Of a stretch of 64,000 nt of DNA, positions 8,439 through 16,923 are shown in pieces. The notes beneath the pieces were generated by a model. That model did no database searches. It saw nothing but the letters and a program-made list of their open reading frames with translations, and was not told the DNA's origin. The DNA lies in assembly GCF_042682565.1 (NCBI RefSeq), contig NZ_JBHUIC010000004.1; one strand, 5' to 3'. Both the position numbers and the translations under genes were made by a program. This DNA comes from Pistricoccus aurantiacus (lineage in GTDB: Bacteria; Pseudomonadota; Gammaproteobacteria; Pseudomonadales; Halomonadaceae). Within the stretch, counting starts at the first letter, position 1. Each line of letters opens with the position of its first letter.

Positions 8439-9335
8439 CTACTGCTGCGTTTCCTCGACGCCTTCCAGCCACTCGTCCACCTGATCACGATTGTCGGCGA
8501 TCCACTTCTTGGCATTTTCCAGCGGATCGGTCCCTTCTTCCAGATTCATCAGCATGACTTCTTCCATGTCCTCCGGGGACCAATGGAAATTATCGAGAAT
8601 GGCGGCGGCTTCCGGCATGTCTTCCTGGAAACCCTCGCGCACGATGGTATGAATCTTTTCCGCGCCACCGTAGACGTTCTTGGGATCGTCCAGATACTTG
8701 ACGTCCCAGCGGGCGAACATCCAGTGCGGTGTCCAGCCGGTGACGGCGATGTCTTCCTTGTTCTTGATGGCATTGCCCAGGGCGGCGGTCATGGTGGCGC
8801 CGCTGCCGGTGCGCAGATCCACGTCCAGATCATACTCGTCGATCACATCGTAGGTGAGGCGCATGATGCCGGCACCCGGGTCGATGCCCACGATCTGCCC
8901 GTCCAGAGCGTCCGGGTTTTCCTTGATGTCCTCGATGGAATCCATTTCCGTGTAGCTGGGCACCACCAGCCCTAGCTTGGTACCTTCCAGGTTGGGGCCG
9001 AGATCGACCACGCTATCCTTTACCTTGGCGTAATAATCCTCGTGAGTGGTGGGCAGCCAGGCGGCGACGATGGCATCCGCGTCGCCGTAGGAAAGTGCCT
9101 GCCACATGGCGGCGCCGGAAAGCGAGGACATCTTGACGTCGTAACCCCGCTCCTCCAGAAGCGCCCGCACCACGTTGGTGGAGGCGACCGTGGACACCCA
9201 CTCCACGTAGGCCAAAGTCACGGTGCCCTTGTCTTCCTGAGCCTGCACGTTACCCGCCATGGCAAGACCGGCCATTCCCACGCTTGCCGCCAGCAGCATG
9301 GCGCCACCACGGAATTTAAGTTTCATTGTTTGCAT
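8439..9335 (-). CDS. proX: Glycine betaine ABC transporter, substrate-binding protein
   Basis: A 298-residue periplasmic binding protein with a signal peptide of about 29 residues (MAGNVQAQ at the end). The OpuAC-type fold shows YVEWVSTVASTNVVRALLEE, DADAIVAAWLPTTHEDYY and VTGWTPHWMFARWDVKYLDD. The Trp/Tyr-rich segments supply the aromatic box that holds the trimethylammonium group. The start at 9335 is set by AAGGAG 7 bases upstream. It is the last gene of a three-gene uptake operon and is followed by a strong terminator. Betaine uptake is a main osmoprotection route in halophiles. Choline or another betaine cannot be excluded as the ligand. Confidence 0.92.
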   Translation of the reverse strand: MQTMKLKFRGGAMLLAASVGMAGLAMAGNVQAQEDKGTVTLAYVEWVSTVASTNVVRALLEERGYDVKMSSLSGAAMWQALSYGDADAIVAAWLPTTHEDYYAKVKDSVVDLGPNLEGTKLGLVVPSYTEMDSIEDIKENPDALDGQIVGIDPGAGIMRLTYDVIDEYDLDVDLRTGSGATMTAALGNAIKNKEDIAVTGWTPHWMFARWDVKYLDDPKNVYGGAEKIHTIVREGFQEDMPEAAAILDNFHWSPEDMEEVMLMNLEEGTDPLENAKKWIADNRDQVDEWLEGVEETQQ

Positions 9336-9408
9336 GATGCTTCTCCTTACCCTGCTGGTTATTGGATGACTCCCAGGAGTCATTTAAACCTCGTTCATGA
9401 TCTCGCCT

Positions 9409-10248
9409 TTACTGCTTGCGCTTCTTGCGGAACGCCTGAGTCATGCGATCCAGCAGCATGGCGAGAATCACCACCGCGATACCCGCTTCGAATCCGTCTC
9501 CGGGACGCAGACGCTGGATCGCTCGCCAGACTTCGTTACCTAGCCCATCCGCGCCGATCATGGCGGCGATCACTACCATTGAGAGTGCCAGCATGATGGT
9601 CTGGTTGATGCCCGCCATGACCGTCGGCAGCGATAGTGGAAGCTGCACCTTGAACAGCTTCTGGCTGCGGGTGGAGCCGAAGGCATCCGAAGCCTCGATC
9701 AACTCCGTGGGTACCTGGCGAATGCCCAGGGTGGTAAAGCGAATCGCCGGCGGCATGGAAAAGATCACCGTGGCGAAGATGGCGGAGACGGAGCCGATAC
9801 CGAAGAAGGGGATGGCGGGAATCAAATACACGAAGGCCGGCATGGTCTGCATGAAGTCCAGCACCGGCATGATCAGCTTGTAGAGCTTTTCCGAAAGCGC
9901 CGCGGCGATACCCACCGGCAGCGCGATGACCACCGCCACCAGTGTGGCGATCACCACCAGCGTAAGGGATTCGATCATCGGATCCCAGAGATCCAGGTTC
10001 CATATCAACGCCAGACCGATGATTGCGCCAATCGCCAGGCGTATGCCGGCCAGGCTCCAGCATAGCAGCGCGATGATCGCCATCAGCGCCCATTCCGGCA
10101 GCCACATCAGACCGTCGTTGAGCCCGCTGATGCCGGTCTGAGTGATTCGAGAAATACCCCGGGTCACACCAGAGTATTCCGTGGTCAGAAAATCAAGCCC
10201 GCCTTCGATCCAATCCCCCAGCGGGATACGAGGTATCTCGATAGCCAT
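9409..10248 (-). CDS. proW: Glycine betaine ABC transporter, permease
   Basis: A 279-residue inner-membrane permease of the OpuAB/ProW type, nearer OpuAB in length than the longer enterobacterial ProW. The permease core spans about residues 85-265 and includes the EAA-like loop ELIEASDAFGSTRSQKLFKV that docks on the ATPase. A short cytoplasmic N-terminal part precedes the first membrane segment. The ATG overlaps the stop of the ATPase gene, so both are translated together. Confidence 0.92.
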   Translation of the reverse strand: MAIEIPRIPLGDWIEGGLDFLTTEYSGVTRGISRITQTGISGLNDGLMWLPEWALMAIIALLCWSLAGIRLAIGAIIGLALIWNLDLWDPMIESLTLVVIATLVAVVIALPVGIAAALSEKLYKLIMPVLDFMQTMPAFVYLIPAIPFFGIGSVSAIFATVIFSMPPAIRFTTLGIRQVPTELIEASDAFGSTRSQKLFKVQLPLSLPTVMAGINQTIMLALSMVVIAAMIGADGLGNEVWRAIQRLRPGDGFEAGIAVVILAMLLDRMTQAFRKKRKQ

Positions 10249-11450
10249 CAGTCTTCTCCTGCTTCCGCCAGCTGCGCCAATACCGCCCCCTTGACCACCA
10301 CGCCCAGCAGGCGCTGGTCATCGTTCACCACCGCGATCGGAAAGCTCTTGTCGCTGAACATGGCGAACAGATTGTGCAGGGGTTCATCAGGACCCACGCG
10401 ACGAAAATCCTGGGTCATGGCATTTTCGATGCTGTCGTGGCCAGCCTTGACGGCCTGGTCCGCGGCCTCGGCTTCCAATAGGCCGATCAGCTTGCGCTGC
10501 CGATCGGTGACATAGATCGAATCCAACCCGTTGTCACGCATCTTGTGCAGGGCGGTACGCGGGCCGTCCCCCTGCCAGACCGTCGCTCGTACCTTACGCA
10601 TGGCGTGAGAGGCGGTCAGCACTCGCGACATGTCCACGCCTTCGATGAAGCGCTCGACGTAATCGTCCGCGGGGCTGGTCAATATCTCTTCCGGGGTGCC
10701 GATCTGCACGATCGCGCCGTCCTTGAGCAGAATGATGCGATCGGCGATATTGAGCGCTTCGTCCAGGTCGTGAGTGATGAATACCGTGGTCTTCTGGGTA
10801 CGGCTCTGCAGTTCGGTAAGTTCCTGCTGCATGTCCTTGCGAATCAAGGGATCGAGGGCGGAAAAGGCTTCATCCATCAACAGCACGCTGGAATCGTTGG
10901 CCAGCGCCCGGGCCAGTCCTACCCGCTGCTGCATGCCGCCGGACAGCTGATTGGGATAGGCATCCTCCCAGCCGTTCAATCCTACCTGTTCGAGAGATTT
11001 ACGCGCAGTCTCTCGGCGGGTTGCCTTGTCGATGCCGCGGATTTCCAGGCCGTATTCCGCATTTTTTTGCACGGTACGGTGAGGAAACAAGGCGAAGTTC
11101 TGAAACACCATCGAGAAATGCCGACGACGACATTCGAGCAGCTGCTTGGCATTGAGTTCGGGGATATTTTCCCCATCGATGACGATACTGCCTTCCGTGG
11201 GCTCGATCAGGCGGTTGAGGCAGCGGATCAAGGTCGATTTACCGGAGCCCGAGAGCCCCATGATGACCAGCAGTTCGCCTTCATACACATCGAAGGAAAT
11301 ATTGGAAAGCGCCAATGTCTGGCCAGTTTTCTCGAGAATCTCGGCTCGATTGAGTCCTTGATCGCGCAACTCCAGGGCGCGCTTCGGGTGCTGACCAAAG
11401 ACCTTGCTCAGGTCACGCACCTCGATCTTGACGGATTTTCTGTCGCTCAT
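10248..11450 (-). CDS. proV: Glycine betaine ABC transporter, ATP-binding protein with CBS domains
   Basis: A 400-residue ATPase. It shows Walker A GLSGSGKST (about residue 69), the signature LSGGMQQRVGLARAL (about 167) and Walker B VLLMDEAFSALD. Two CBS modules occupy the C-terminal 120 residues (about 280-400). In OpuA-type systems the CBS pair senses ionic strength and gates transport, so osmotic control at the protein level is likely. It is the first gene of the operon. Its promoter region carries two palindromes (11477-11518). Confidence 0.93.
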   Translation of the reverse strand: MSDRKSVKIEVRDLSKVFGQHPKRALELRDQGLNRAEILEKTGQTLALSNISFDVYEGELLVIMGLSGSGKSTLIRCLNRLIEPTEGSIVIDGENIPELNAKQLLECRRRHFSMVFQNFALFPHRTVQKNAEYGLEIRGIDKATRRETARKSLEQVGLNGWEDAYPNQLSGGMQQRVGLARALANDSSVLLMDEAFSALDPLIRKDMQQELTELQSRTQKTTVFITHDLDEALNIADRIILLKDGAIVQIGTPEEILTSPADDYVERFIEGVDMSRVLTASHAMRKVRATVWQGDGPRTALHKMRDNGLDSIYVTDRQRKLIGLLEAEAADQAVKAGHDSIENAMTQDFRRVGPDEPLHNLFAMFSDKSFPIAVVNDDQRLLGVVVKGAVLAQLAEAGED

Positions 11451-11476
11451 CGGCTAGGCCTATGTGATGCGTTGGT

Positions 11477-11518
11477 TTGCGCATTAATTACGCAACGATA
11501 GTTGATAACCTTAGGTTA
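11477..11518 (-). promoter_or_regulatory. Two palindromes upstream of the betaine operon
   Basis: A 19-bp near-perfect palindrome (11477-11495, ttgcg...cgcaa arms around an A+T core, one off-centre mismatch) begins 27 bases before the proV start codon. A second 13-bp palindrome (11506-11518, taacc/ggtta arms) lies just upstream of it. Their position in a 132-bp intergenic region suggests operator sites for a dimeric regulator, presumably one responding to salt or betaine. The regulator is not encoded nearby. Confidence 0.45.
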
Positions 11519-11559
11519 CAATGGCCTCGCATCATACCGACTAATGAATATGCCTTCAA

Positions 11560-11587
11560 ACCATAAAAAATAGTGATAAAAATCACT
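11560..11587 (-). terminator. Possible terminator of the acetyltransferase gene
   Basis: A 6-bp perfect stem (agtgat at 11572-11577, atcact at 11582-11587) overlaps the stop codon. On the minus strand it is followed by attttttatgg. The stem is short and A+T-rich, so strength is doubtful. Confidence 0.4.
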
Positions 11588-14330
11588 CCAACTGGCTTTC
11601 CAGGCGGTGCCGCTGCCAGTCGCTCTGGGGCTCATTGAGACTCAGGGTGCAGTCCACTACCTGCTCTTCCATGTTGTAACGCATCTTGAAACCCAGATGT
11701 TTCATCAGACCGCGCATGGGATGATTGCTCATCAATACCTTGCCAATCATCTCCAGAGTTCCCACGTCTTTGCAGTATCTGATCATTTTCTTCATCAGCA
11801 GACTGCCAAGCCCCTGGCCCTGCATATCGTCACGAATGATGACCGAGAATTCGGTGCGAATATTGTCGGAATCGTTCCATACCCGCACCACTCCCAGCAT
11901 TTCCTTGCTGCCGTCTTCGAGATGGTATTCGGCGATGAACGCCATCTGTCGATCGTAGTTGATACTGGTGAGAATTGAGAGATCCCGCTGAGTGAGATCC
12001 GCCTTGTTGTGGAAGTAACGAAAGCGAATGCTCTCTTCGGAAAGATGGTTATGGAACCTGTTGATCAAGGGCGCATCCTCCGCGCGCACCGGACGCACCT
12101 CGACCTGCATGCCGTTTTTCAGGGTCACCCATTCTCTCAGCTCTTCCGGATACGGCATGATCGCATGACGCGCCGGAGCGCCAAGATCCATGGTGAAATC
12201 CAGCGCGATCAAGCCGTCCCGGTTGAGCAGCAGCGGATTGATTTCCAGTCCCTTGAGTTCCACCAGATCCGACGCCATCTGGGAAAGCCTGACCAGGAAT
12301 TCGCACAGGCGTTGAATGTCTCGCTGGGCGTCTCGGGAATGTTCGAGAATCAGCTTGGCGGCGTGAGTGTTCTTGATCAGGTCTCTTGCCAGGTTCATGT
12401 TCAACGGCGGCAGCGCCACCTGACGATCCGCCAGCACGTTGACCTTGTAGCCACCGAAGCCGAACACGATGACAGGGCCGAACACCGGATCCCGAGTGAT
12501 CCCGGCGCACAGCTGCATGTAATGCCGCCCGCGCAGCATGGGCTGCAGGCAGTATTCGCGTATATTGATATCCGGGTAGGTCTCGTGCATCTTGGCGCTC
12601 ATGCGAGCGATGCCCTCGGCCACCTCTTCCGGGGTATCCAGGTCGTGCAACAGTCCCGCGGAAAGCTTGTAGGGATGTCGCCGATAGCAGAACGGCTCGC
12701 AGTTGCCCTCGTGTATCGCCTTGAGCGCCATCGGCGCCTTGAAGGTCGCTGCAACCTCGCGGCCTTCTTCGGGTGTCTGCACATATCGATTTGCTGCCGT
12801 GGTGATGCCGTAGGCGTCGAGGATCTGCGCGGTTTCGGAATGGCTCAGGCAACTGCGTCCTTCCTGCTTCACCTGCTGGATCAGGTCTCGGCAAGCCTCA
12901 CGGGACGCCTTGCTGGTGGTGAACGGAATGCTGGGGGGCGTTTCCTGCAGCAATGTCTGTACCCGCTGGTAGTTCACCATGTGCATGAAGGCCTTGACTG
13001 CCTTCTCCGGGGAGATATAGGTAGGAATTCCCGCCAGGTTGCATTCGTAACGCGCGGAAACCGCTTCTTCCATGCCCATCCAACTGGTCAACAGGTTGCG
13101 ACGAAAGCTTTTACGATGGGCCACGATGGCCTGAGCGGTCATCTTGGAAGGCGCCAGCCGCGTGGGTGCATGCACCAGCAGAATGGTATCCACGTTGGGA
13201 TCCTGGGCAATGATCTCCATGGCCTCGACAAAGCGCTCCGGCGTGGCGTCACCGCCAAGATCCACCGGGTTGTGTCCGGGCAGGGAAACATCGAAATCGC
13301 CTTCGATCAGCGCGTTCTGGGTGGCGTCGTCGAACTGCGAAAGCCGTCCCCCGGCGCTGATCAACTTGTCGATAGCCAGCATCGCCGGCCCCAGGCCGTT
13401 GGACACGATCGCCAGACGATCACCACGCAGAGGCTTCATGCGAGTCAGGGTTTCCAGGGCATCGAATAGTTCATCGGAATCGTCCACTCGCACCACCCCG
13501 GCCCGGGCCAGGGCCGCGTCGAATACCACATCGCGATGAAGCAGGCCCGGCGTCGGCGGCAGCTCGCTGATATCCGACTGCGCCGTGCGCCCGCTCTTGA
13601 TGGCCAGTACCAGGCGGTTGCGAGAGGATTCCCGCAGCGCCGTCATGAAGTGCTGGGAATCCTGGATGTATTCCAGGTGCAGCAGCATCGCCTGAGCAGG
13701 GGAGTACTGATTGATGTAGTCGATCAGGTCCGGAAGCATGACGTCGATGCTGTTGCCCAGGGTGATGAGATGGGAAAAACCGATTCCCTTGCCCGCGGCC
13801 CAGTCCATCATCGCATTGCCCAGCATGCCGGACTGCCCCAGGTACGCTACACGTCCCGGCTTGACCGGCTGACTGGCATAGGTCGCGTTCAGCTTGCGCC
13901 CCGGCACGATCAGCCCGAGACATTCCGGCCCCAGCACGCGCATGCCGCAACATCGCGCCGCGTCCAGCATCCGCTCGCGAATCGAGCCGCTGTCGCTTTT
14001 TTTCGTATCCAGATAGGCGCCGCCGGAAAGTACCAGGGCCGCTTTCACGCCCAGTTGTCCCAGCTGCTCGATGGCCTGGGGCACCGTGGCGATCGGCGAA
14101 CAGAGAATCGCCAGATCCGGGACCTTGGAAAGGCGTGAGATGCGGCGCACGCAGGGCTGGCCGAACACCGTGGCATAACCCTTGGGATTGACCACTTCGA
14201 TGGTGCCGGGAAAACCCGCTTCCTGGAGATTGCGCACCACTATTCCTCCCATGGAAGCGGGCTTTTCAGAAGCGCCGATGATCGCCAGACTGTTCGGCTC
14301 GAAGAAATTGTGCAGGAAGCGGGTACTCAA
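11583..14330 (-). CDS. patZ: Protein lysine acetyltransferase, acyl-CoA synthetase (ADP-forming)-like with C-terminal GNAT domain
   Basis: A 915-residue protein of the Pat/PatZ (YfiQ) type. The N-terminal CoA-binding Rossmann domain shows SLAIIGASEKPASMGGIVVRN (about residues 14-34). Succinyl-CoA-synthetase-like domains and an ATP-grasp module (about 490-710) follow. The C-terminal GNAT domain (about 755-895) carries the acetyl-CoA motif DMQGQGLGSLLM. Homologues acetylate an active-site lysine of acyl-CoA synthetases and so switch them off; the synthetase part is usually regulatory rather than catalytic. It is divergent from a deacetylase-family gene 122 bases away, and a typical substrate, prpE, is encoded at 41.5-43.5 kb. 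Confidence 0.88.
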   Translation of the reverse strand: MSTRFLHNFFEPNSLAIIGASEKPASMGGIVVRNLQEAGFPGTIEVVNPKGYATVFGQPCVRRISRLSKVPDLAILCSPIATVPQAIEQLGQLGVKAALVLSGGAYLDTKKSDSGSIRERMLDAARCCGMRVLGPECLGLIVPGRKLNATYASQPVKPGRVAYLGQSGMLGNAMMDWAAGKGIGFSHLITLGNSIDVMLPDLIDYINQYSPAQAMLLHLEYIQDSQHFMTALRESSRNRLVLAIKSGRTAQSDISELPPTPGLLHRDVVFDAALARAGVVRVDDSDELFDALETLTRMKPLRGDRLAIVSNGLGPAMLAIDKLISAGGRLSQFDDATQNALIEGDFDVSLPGHNPVDLGGDATPERFVEAMEIIAQDPNVDTILLVHAPTRLAPSKMTAQAIVAHRKSFRRNLLTSWMGMEEAVSARYECNLAGIPTYISPEKAVKAFMHMVNYQRVQTLLQETPPSIPFTTSKASREACRDLIQQVKQEGRSCLSHSETAQILDAYGITTAANRYVQTPEEGREVAATFKAPMALKAIHEGNCEPFCYRRHPYKLSAGLLHDLDTPEEVAEGIARMSAKMHETYPDINIREYCLQPMLRGRHYMQLCAGITRDPVFGPVIVFGFGGYKVNVLADRQVALPPLNMNLARDLIKNTHAAKLILEHSRDAQRDIQRLCEFLVRLSQMASDLVELKGLEINPLLLNRDGLIALDFTMDLGAPARHAIMPYPEELREWVTLKNGMQVEVRPVRAEDAPLINRFHNHLSEESIRFRYFHNKADLTQRDLSILTSINYDRQMAFIAEYHLEDGSKEMLGVVRVWNDSDNIRTEFSVIIRDDMQGQGLGSLLMKKMIRYCKDVGTLEMIGKVLMSNHPMRGLMKHLGFKMRYNMEEQVVDCTLSLNEPQSDWQRHRLESQLE

Positions 14331-14452
14331 GGGTCTATCCTCCGTGTTAATCGAATGAATCCGTCGATGGTTTCACTTGGCCTACGACTTATTGACACTA
14401 CTCTAATAGGAACCAGACCCCTTATGGTCAGAGTGAACCTGTGGAGTCCGCC

Positions 14453-15409
14453 ATGATCACCTCCTATATTACCCACCCTACCTGTTTCGATCATTTCATG
14501 GGACCGGAGCATCCGGAAAGCCCCAAACGTCTGGAGGCCATTCACGCCCAGCTATCCCTTGACGGCGTGCTGCAGCAGACCATGCAGACGGACGCCAAGC
14601 CCGCAACGCAAGAACAGGTCGCCCGGGTCCATCCGCTTCGGCACATGCAGTCGCTGCAGGACTGCGTGCCGGAGCATGGCATGATTTCCCTGGACAGCGA
14701 CACCTTGATGAACTCGTTTTCCCTCGAGGCGTCGCTGCTGGCGGCGGGAGCGGTGGTGCGTGGAGTGGATCAGGTCTATCGTCGCCAGGCGGACAACGTC
14801 TTCTGCGCGGTGCGTCCGCCCGGCCACCATGCGGAAGCGTCGGAAGCCATGGGATTCTGCTTCTACAACAGCGTGGCGATCGGCGCCGCTCACGCCAAGG
14901 CCCGCTACCACGCCCAGCGCGTCGCCATCATCGATTTCGACGTGCATCAGTGCAACGGCACCGTGGATATCTTCAAGGACGATCCCAGCGTTCTGGTCTG
15001 CACCAGCTTTCAGTATCCCTTCTACCCCTGGCGCTACCTGCGCGACGAACATCACAACGTCGTCAATACGCGCCTGCCCGCCGGTACGGACGGGCCGGCC
15101 TTCCGCAAGGCCATCGAAAAGGACTGGCTGCCTGCGCTGCATGCCTTCAAGCCGGAAATCCTACTGGTTTCCGCAGGCTTCGACGCGCATCGAGAAGACC
15201 CCATGGCGGAATTGAACCTGGAAGACGAGGATTACCACTGGGTGACTCAGCTTTGCATGGAGATTGCCGCGCTCTACGCGGAAAATCGACTGGTGTCGGT
15301 GCTCGAGGGCGGCTACTGCCTGGAAGCGCTGGGCCGCGGCGTCAGCGCCCATGTCAAGGCGCTGCTTGGCCAGCCTTACAAGATATGTGATTCCTACCTG
15401 GCGCGTTGA
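14453..15409 (+). CDS. Class II histone deacetylase / acetylpolyamine amidohydrolase family enzyme
   Basis: A 318-residue zinc hydrolase of the arginase-deacetylase fold. The catalytic histidine pair is in PPGHHAEASEAMGFCFYNS (His125-His126). Zinc ligands are Asp163 and His165 in IIDFDVHQCNGT and Asp244 in SAGFDAHREDP, and the transition-state tyrosine is in LEGGYCLEAL. All catalytic residues are therefore present. The start at 14453 has GGAG 6 bases upstream. The family removes acetyl groups from lysines or polyamines. Divergence from a Pat-type acetyltransferase suggests a protein-acetylation cycle. Its 3' end overlaps fdhD tail to tail by 16 bases. Confidence 0.88.
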   Translation: MITSYITHPTCFDHFMGPEHPESPKRLEAIHAQLSLDGVLQQTMQTDAKPATQEQVARVHPLRHMQSLQDCVPEHGMISLDSDTLMNSFSLEASLLAAGAVVRGVDQVYRRQADNVFCAVRPPGHHAEASEAMGFCFYNSVAIGAAHAKARYHAQRVAIIDFDVHQCNGTVDIFKDDPSVLVCTSFQYPFYPWRYLRDEHHNVVNTRLPAGTDGPAFRKAIEKDWLPALHAFKPEILLVSAGFDAHREDPMAELNLEDEDYHWVTQLCMEIAALYAENRLVSVLEGGYCLEALGRGVSAHVKALLGQPYKICDSYLAR

Positions 15410-16347
15410 CGATCTCCGGGTCGAGGCACCGGGACGGCGTCCAGCTCGAGCCGTCCCGACGCATGAATCGCCTGGAAATGACGCCCCTTGGCCCGGGCGA
15501 TCAGCATCACGCCGAAACGATTGGCCAGTTCGACGCCGTTCTGTGTGACCCCGGAGCGGGAAATCAGAATGCTGATACCCATCTGCGCCACCTTGAGCAC
15601 CATTTCCGAGGTCAGCCGGCCGGTGGTATAGAAACTGTCCGGCTGCTCCACGCCGGGCTGCTCCACGCCGGGCTGCTCCACGCCGGGCTGCTCCACGCCG
15701 GGCTGCTCCACGCCGGGCTGCTCCACGCCGGGCTGCGTCATGAGCCATTGGCGCCCCGCCAGGGTATCCACCGCGTTGTGTCGTCCCACGTCCTCGACGA
15801 AATCCAGCACCTGATCCCCGCGGCAAAGCGCACAACCATGTACCGCTCCGGCGCTACGGTAGGTTTCGTTATAGGCGCCCAGATTTTCCAGCAGCTGATA
15901 AAGCACCGACTGGCGCAGGCCGCTACCCACCAGCGGCCTGGCATCCGTGGCTTCGAGCAGGCGCCCGAAAACGGTGCCCTGCCCACAGCCGGTGGTCACG
16001 GTACGTCGACCAAGACGCTCCTCGATATCCTCCGGAACGTGACGACTGACCACTGCCGCGGATTCCACTTCCCAATCGACGAACACCGCCTCCAGATCCT
16101 CACGGGCCCCGATCAAGCCCTGATTGCGCAGATAGCCGACCACCAGGGCTTCAGGATCCGCGCCCAGGGTCATCAAGGTGACGATTTCCCGTCGGTTCAG
16201 GTAGACCGTCAAGGCACGCTCCGCGGCGATGGACTGGGACCGCATGACGCCATATTCATCCATCACCTGAATTTCCAGCGTCGCGGGCAGCCGCGCATGG
16301 CTTAACCGGATTTGGCTGGAAACAGGACGAGAAGAATCCGTAGGCAT
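15394..16347 (-). CDS. fdhD: Formate dehydrogenase sulfurtransferase FdhD, with internal peptide repeat
   Basis: A 317-residue FdhD, which carries sulfur from a cysteine desulfurase to the molybdenum cofactor of formate dehydrogenase. The essential CxxC is seen in HGCALCRGD (Cys172, Cys175), followed by DFVEDVGRHNAVDTLAG and TTGRLTSEMVLKVAQMGI. Between those last two segments lie six tandem copies of QPGVE (residues 205-234), absent from family members known to me. The reading frame is kept. The start at 16347 is chosen by AAGGAG 6 bases upstream. It is divergent from the formate dehydrogenase accessory operon. Confidence 0.93.
   Translation of the reverse strand: MPTDSSRPVSSQIRLSHARLPATLEIQVMDEYGVMRSQSIAAERALTVYLNRREIVTLMTLGADPEALVVGYLRNQGLIGAREDLEAVFVDWEVESAAVVSRHVPEDIEERLGRRTVTTGCGQGTVFGRLLEATDARPLVGSGLRQSVLYQLLENLGAYNETYRSAGAVHGCALCRGDQVLDFVEDVGRHNAVDTLAGRQWLMTQPGVEQPGVEQPGVEQPGVEQPGVEQPGVEQPDSFYTTGRLTSEMVLKVAQMGISILISRSGVTQNGVELANRFGVMLIARAKGRHFQAIHASGRLELDAVPVPRPGDRQRAR
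15641..15735. repeat. 15-bp minisatellite inside fdhD (six copies)
   Basis: The unit ggctgctccacgccg is repeated six times without mismatch (15641-15730), plus five bases of a seventh copy. On the minus strand each unit encodes Gln-Pro-Gly-Val-Glu. Because the unit is a multiple of three, copy-number change would keep FdhD in frame. Perfect identity suggests a recent or continuing expansion. Confidence 0.97.
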
Positions 16348-16464
16348 TGAATACTCCTTGGGAACTTGCTGAATCTTGTCACCGCAGGTCAAGCGACTTG
16401 ACCCGGCAATGACGAAGGCGTCTCATGGGTGATATTACCGCTTGGCAGGAGAGTGTTCCCATCC

Positions 16465-16923
16465 ATGGCATCTGATACGTCGCTTACTGACCGTCGTCAA
16501 GCAACCTACCGCAAGACCCTGAGCTTCGCCCTGGAGGCAAGCACCCACACCGTCAAGGGATTCAGCGCCACCCAATGGCGTATCGTTGACCTGGCGCCGA
16601 ATGCGACCGGGCCTTTTGTGGTCGATCTGCAGCTCTATATGACCGAACGGGCCGCCTACCGCTTCAATCTGCAAAGCGACACGCCGCGGCTTTTTCTGCG
16701 CTGCGGCTTTTCCGGCACGACCCCCGATCCCAAAGCGATCACCGCGAGTCAGGAAGTCGCCGCCGCCTGGATGGACGGCGAGCAGCAGGTGCTGGAAGTT
16801 GCCATGCCTCTAGCCATTCAGCTATGGCTCGAAGCGTATCTGGCTCGCTATGGTGAGGCGCCGGTGGAAGGCCGCAAGAAAAAGCGCAAGGGAGCCGGTC
16901 GCTCCCGGGAGAATCTGACATGA
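16465..16923 (+). CDS. DUF3305 domain protein
   Basis: A 152-residue soluble protein matching DUF3305, a family of unknown function found beside molybdenum formate dehydrogenase genes. The core includes VKGFSATQWRIVDLAP and DLQLYMTERAAYRFNLQSD. The C-terminus is rich in Lys/Arg (GRKKKRKGAGRSRE). The start at 16465 gives the conserved N-terminus after AGGAGA at 16447-16452 (long spacing); an in-frame GTG at 16429 is an alternative. Its last four bases overlap the DUF3306 gene, so the two are coupled. Confidence 0.82.
   Translation: MASDTSLTDRRQATYRKTLSFALEASTHTVKGFSATQWRIVDLAPNATGPFVVDLQLYMTERAAYRFNLQSDTPRLFLRCGFSGTTPDPKAITASQEVAAAWMDGEQQVLEVAMPLAIQLWLEAYLARYGEAPVEGRKKKRKGAGRSRENLT

Noticed and set aside
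12009..13469. A 486-codon open frame opposite the acetyltransferase gene
   Set aside because: It is a mirror of the GC-rich coding sequence, and the predicted peptide is a His/Gln/Arg-rich string without domains.
15641..15735. CRISPR-like array
   Set aside because: The 15-bp units abut without spacers and stay in the fdhD reading frame, so this is a coding minisatellite.
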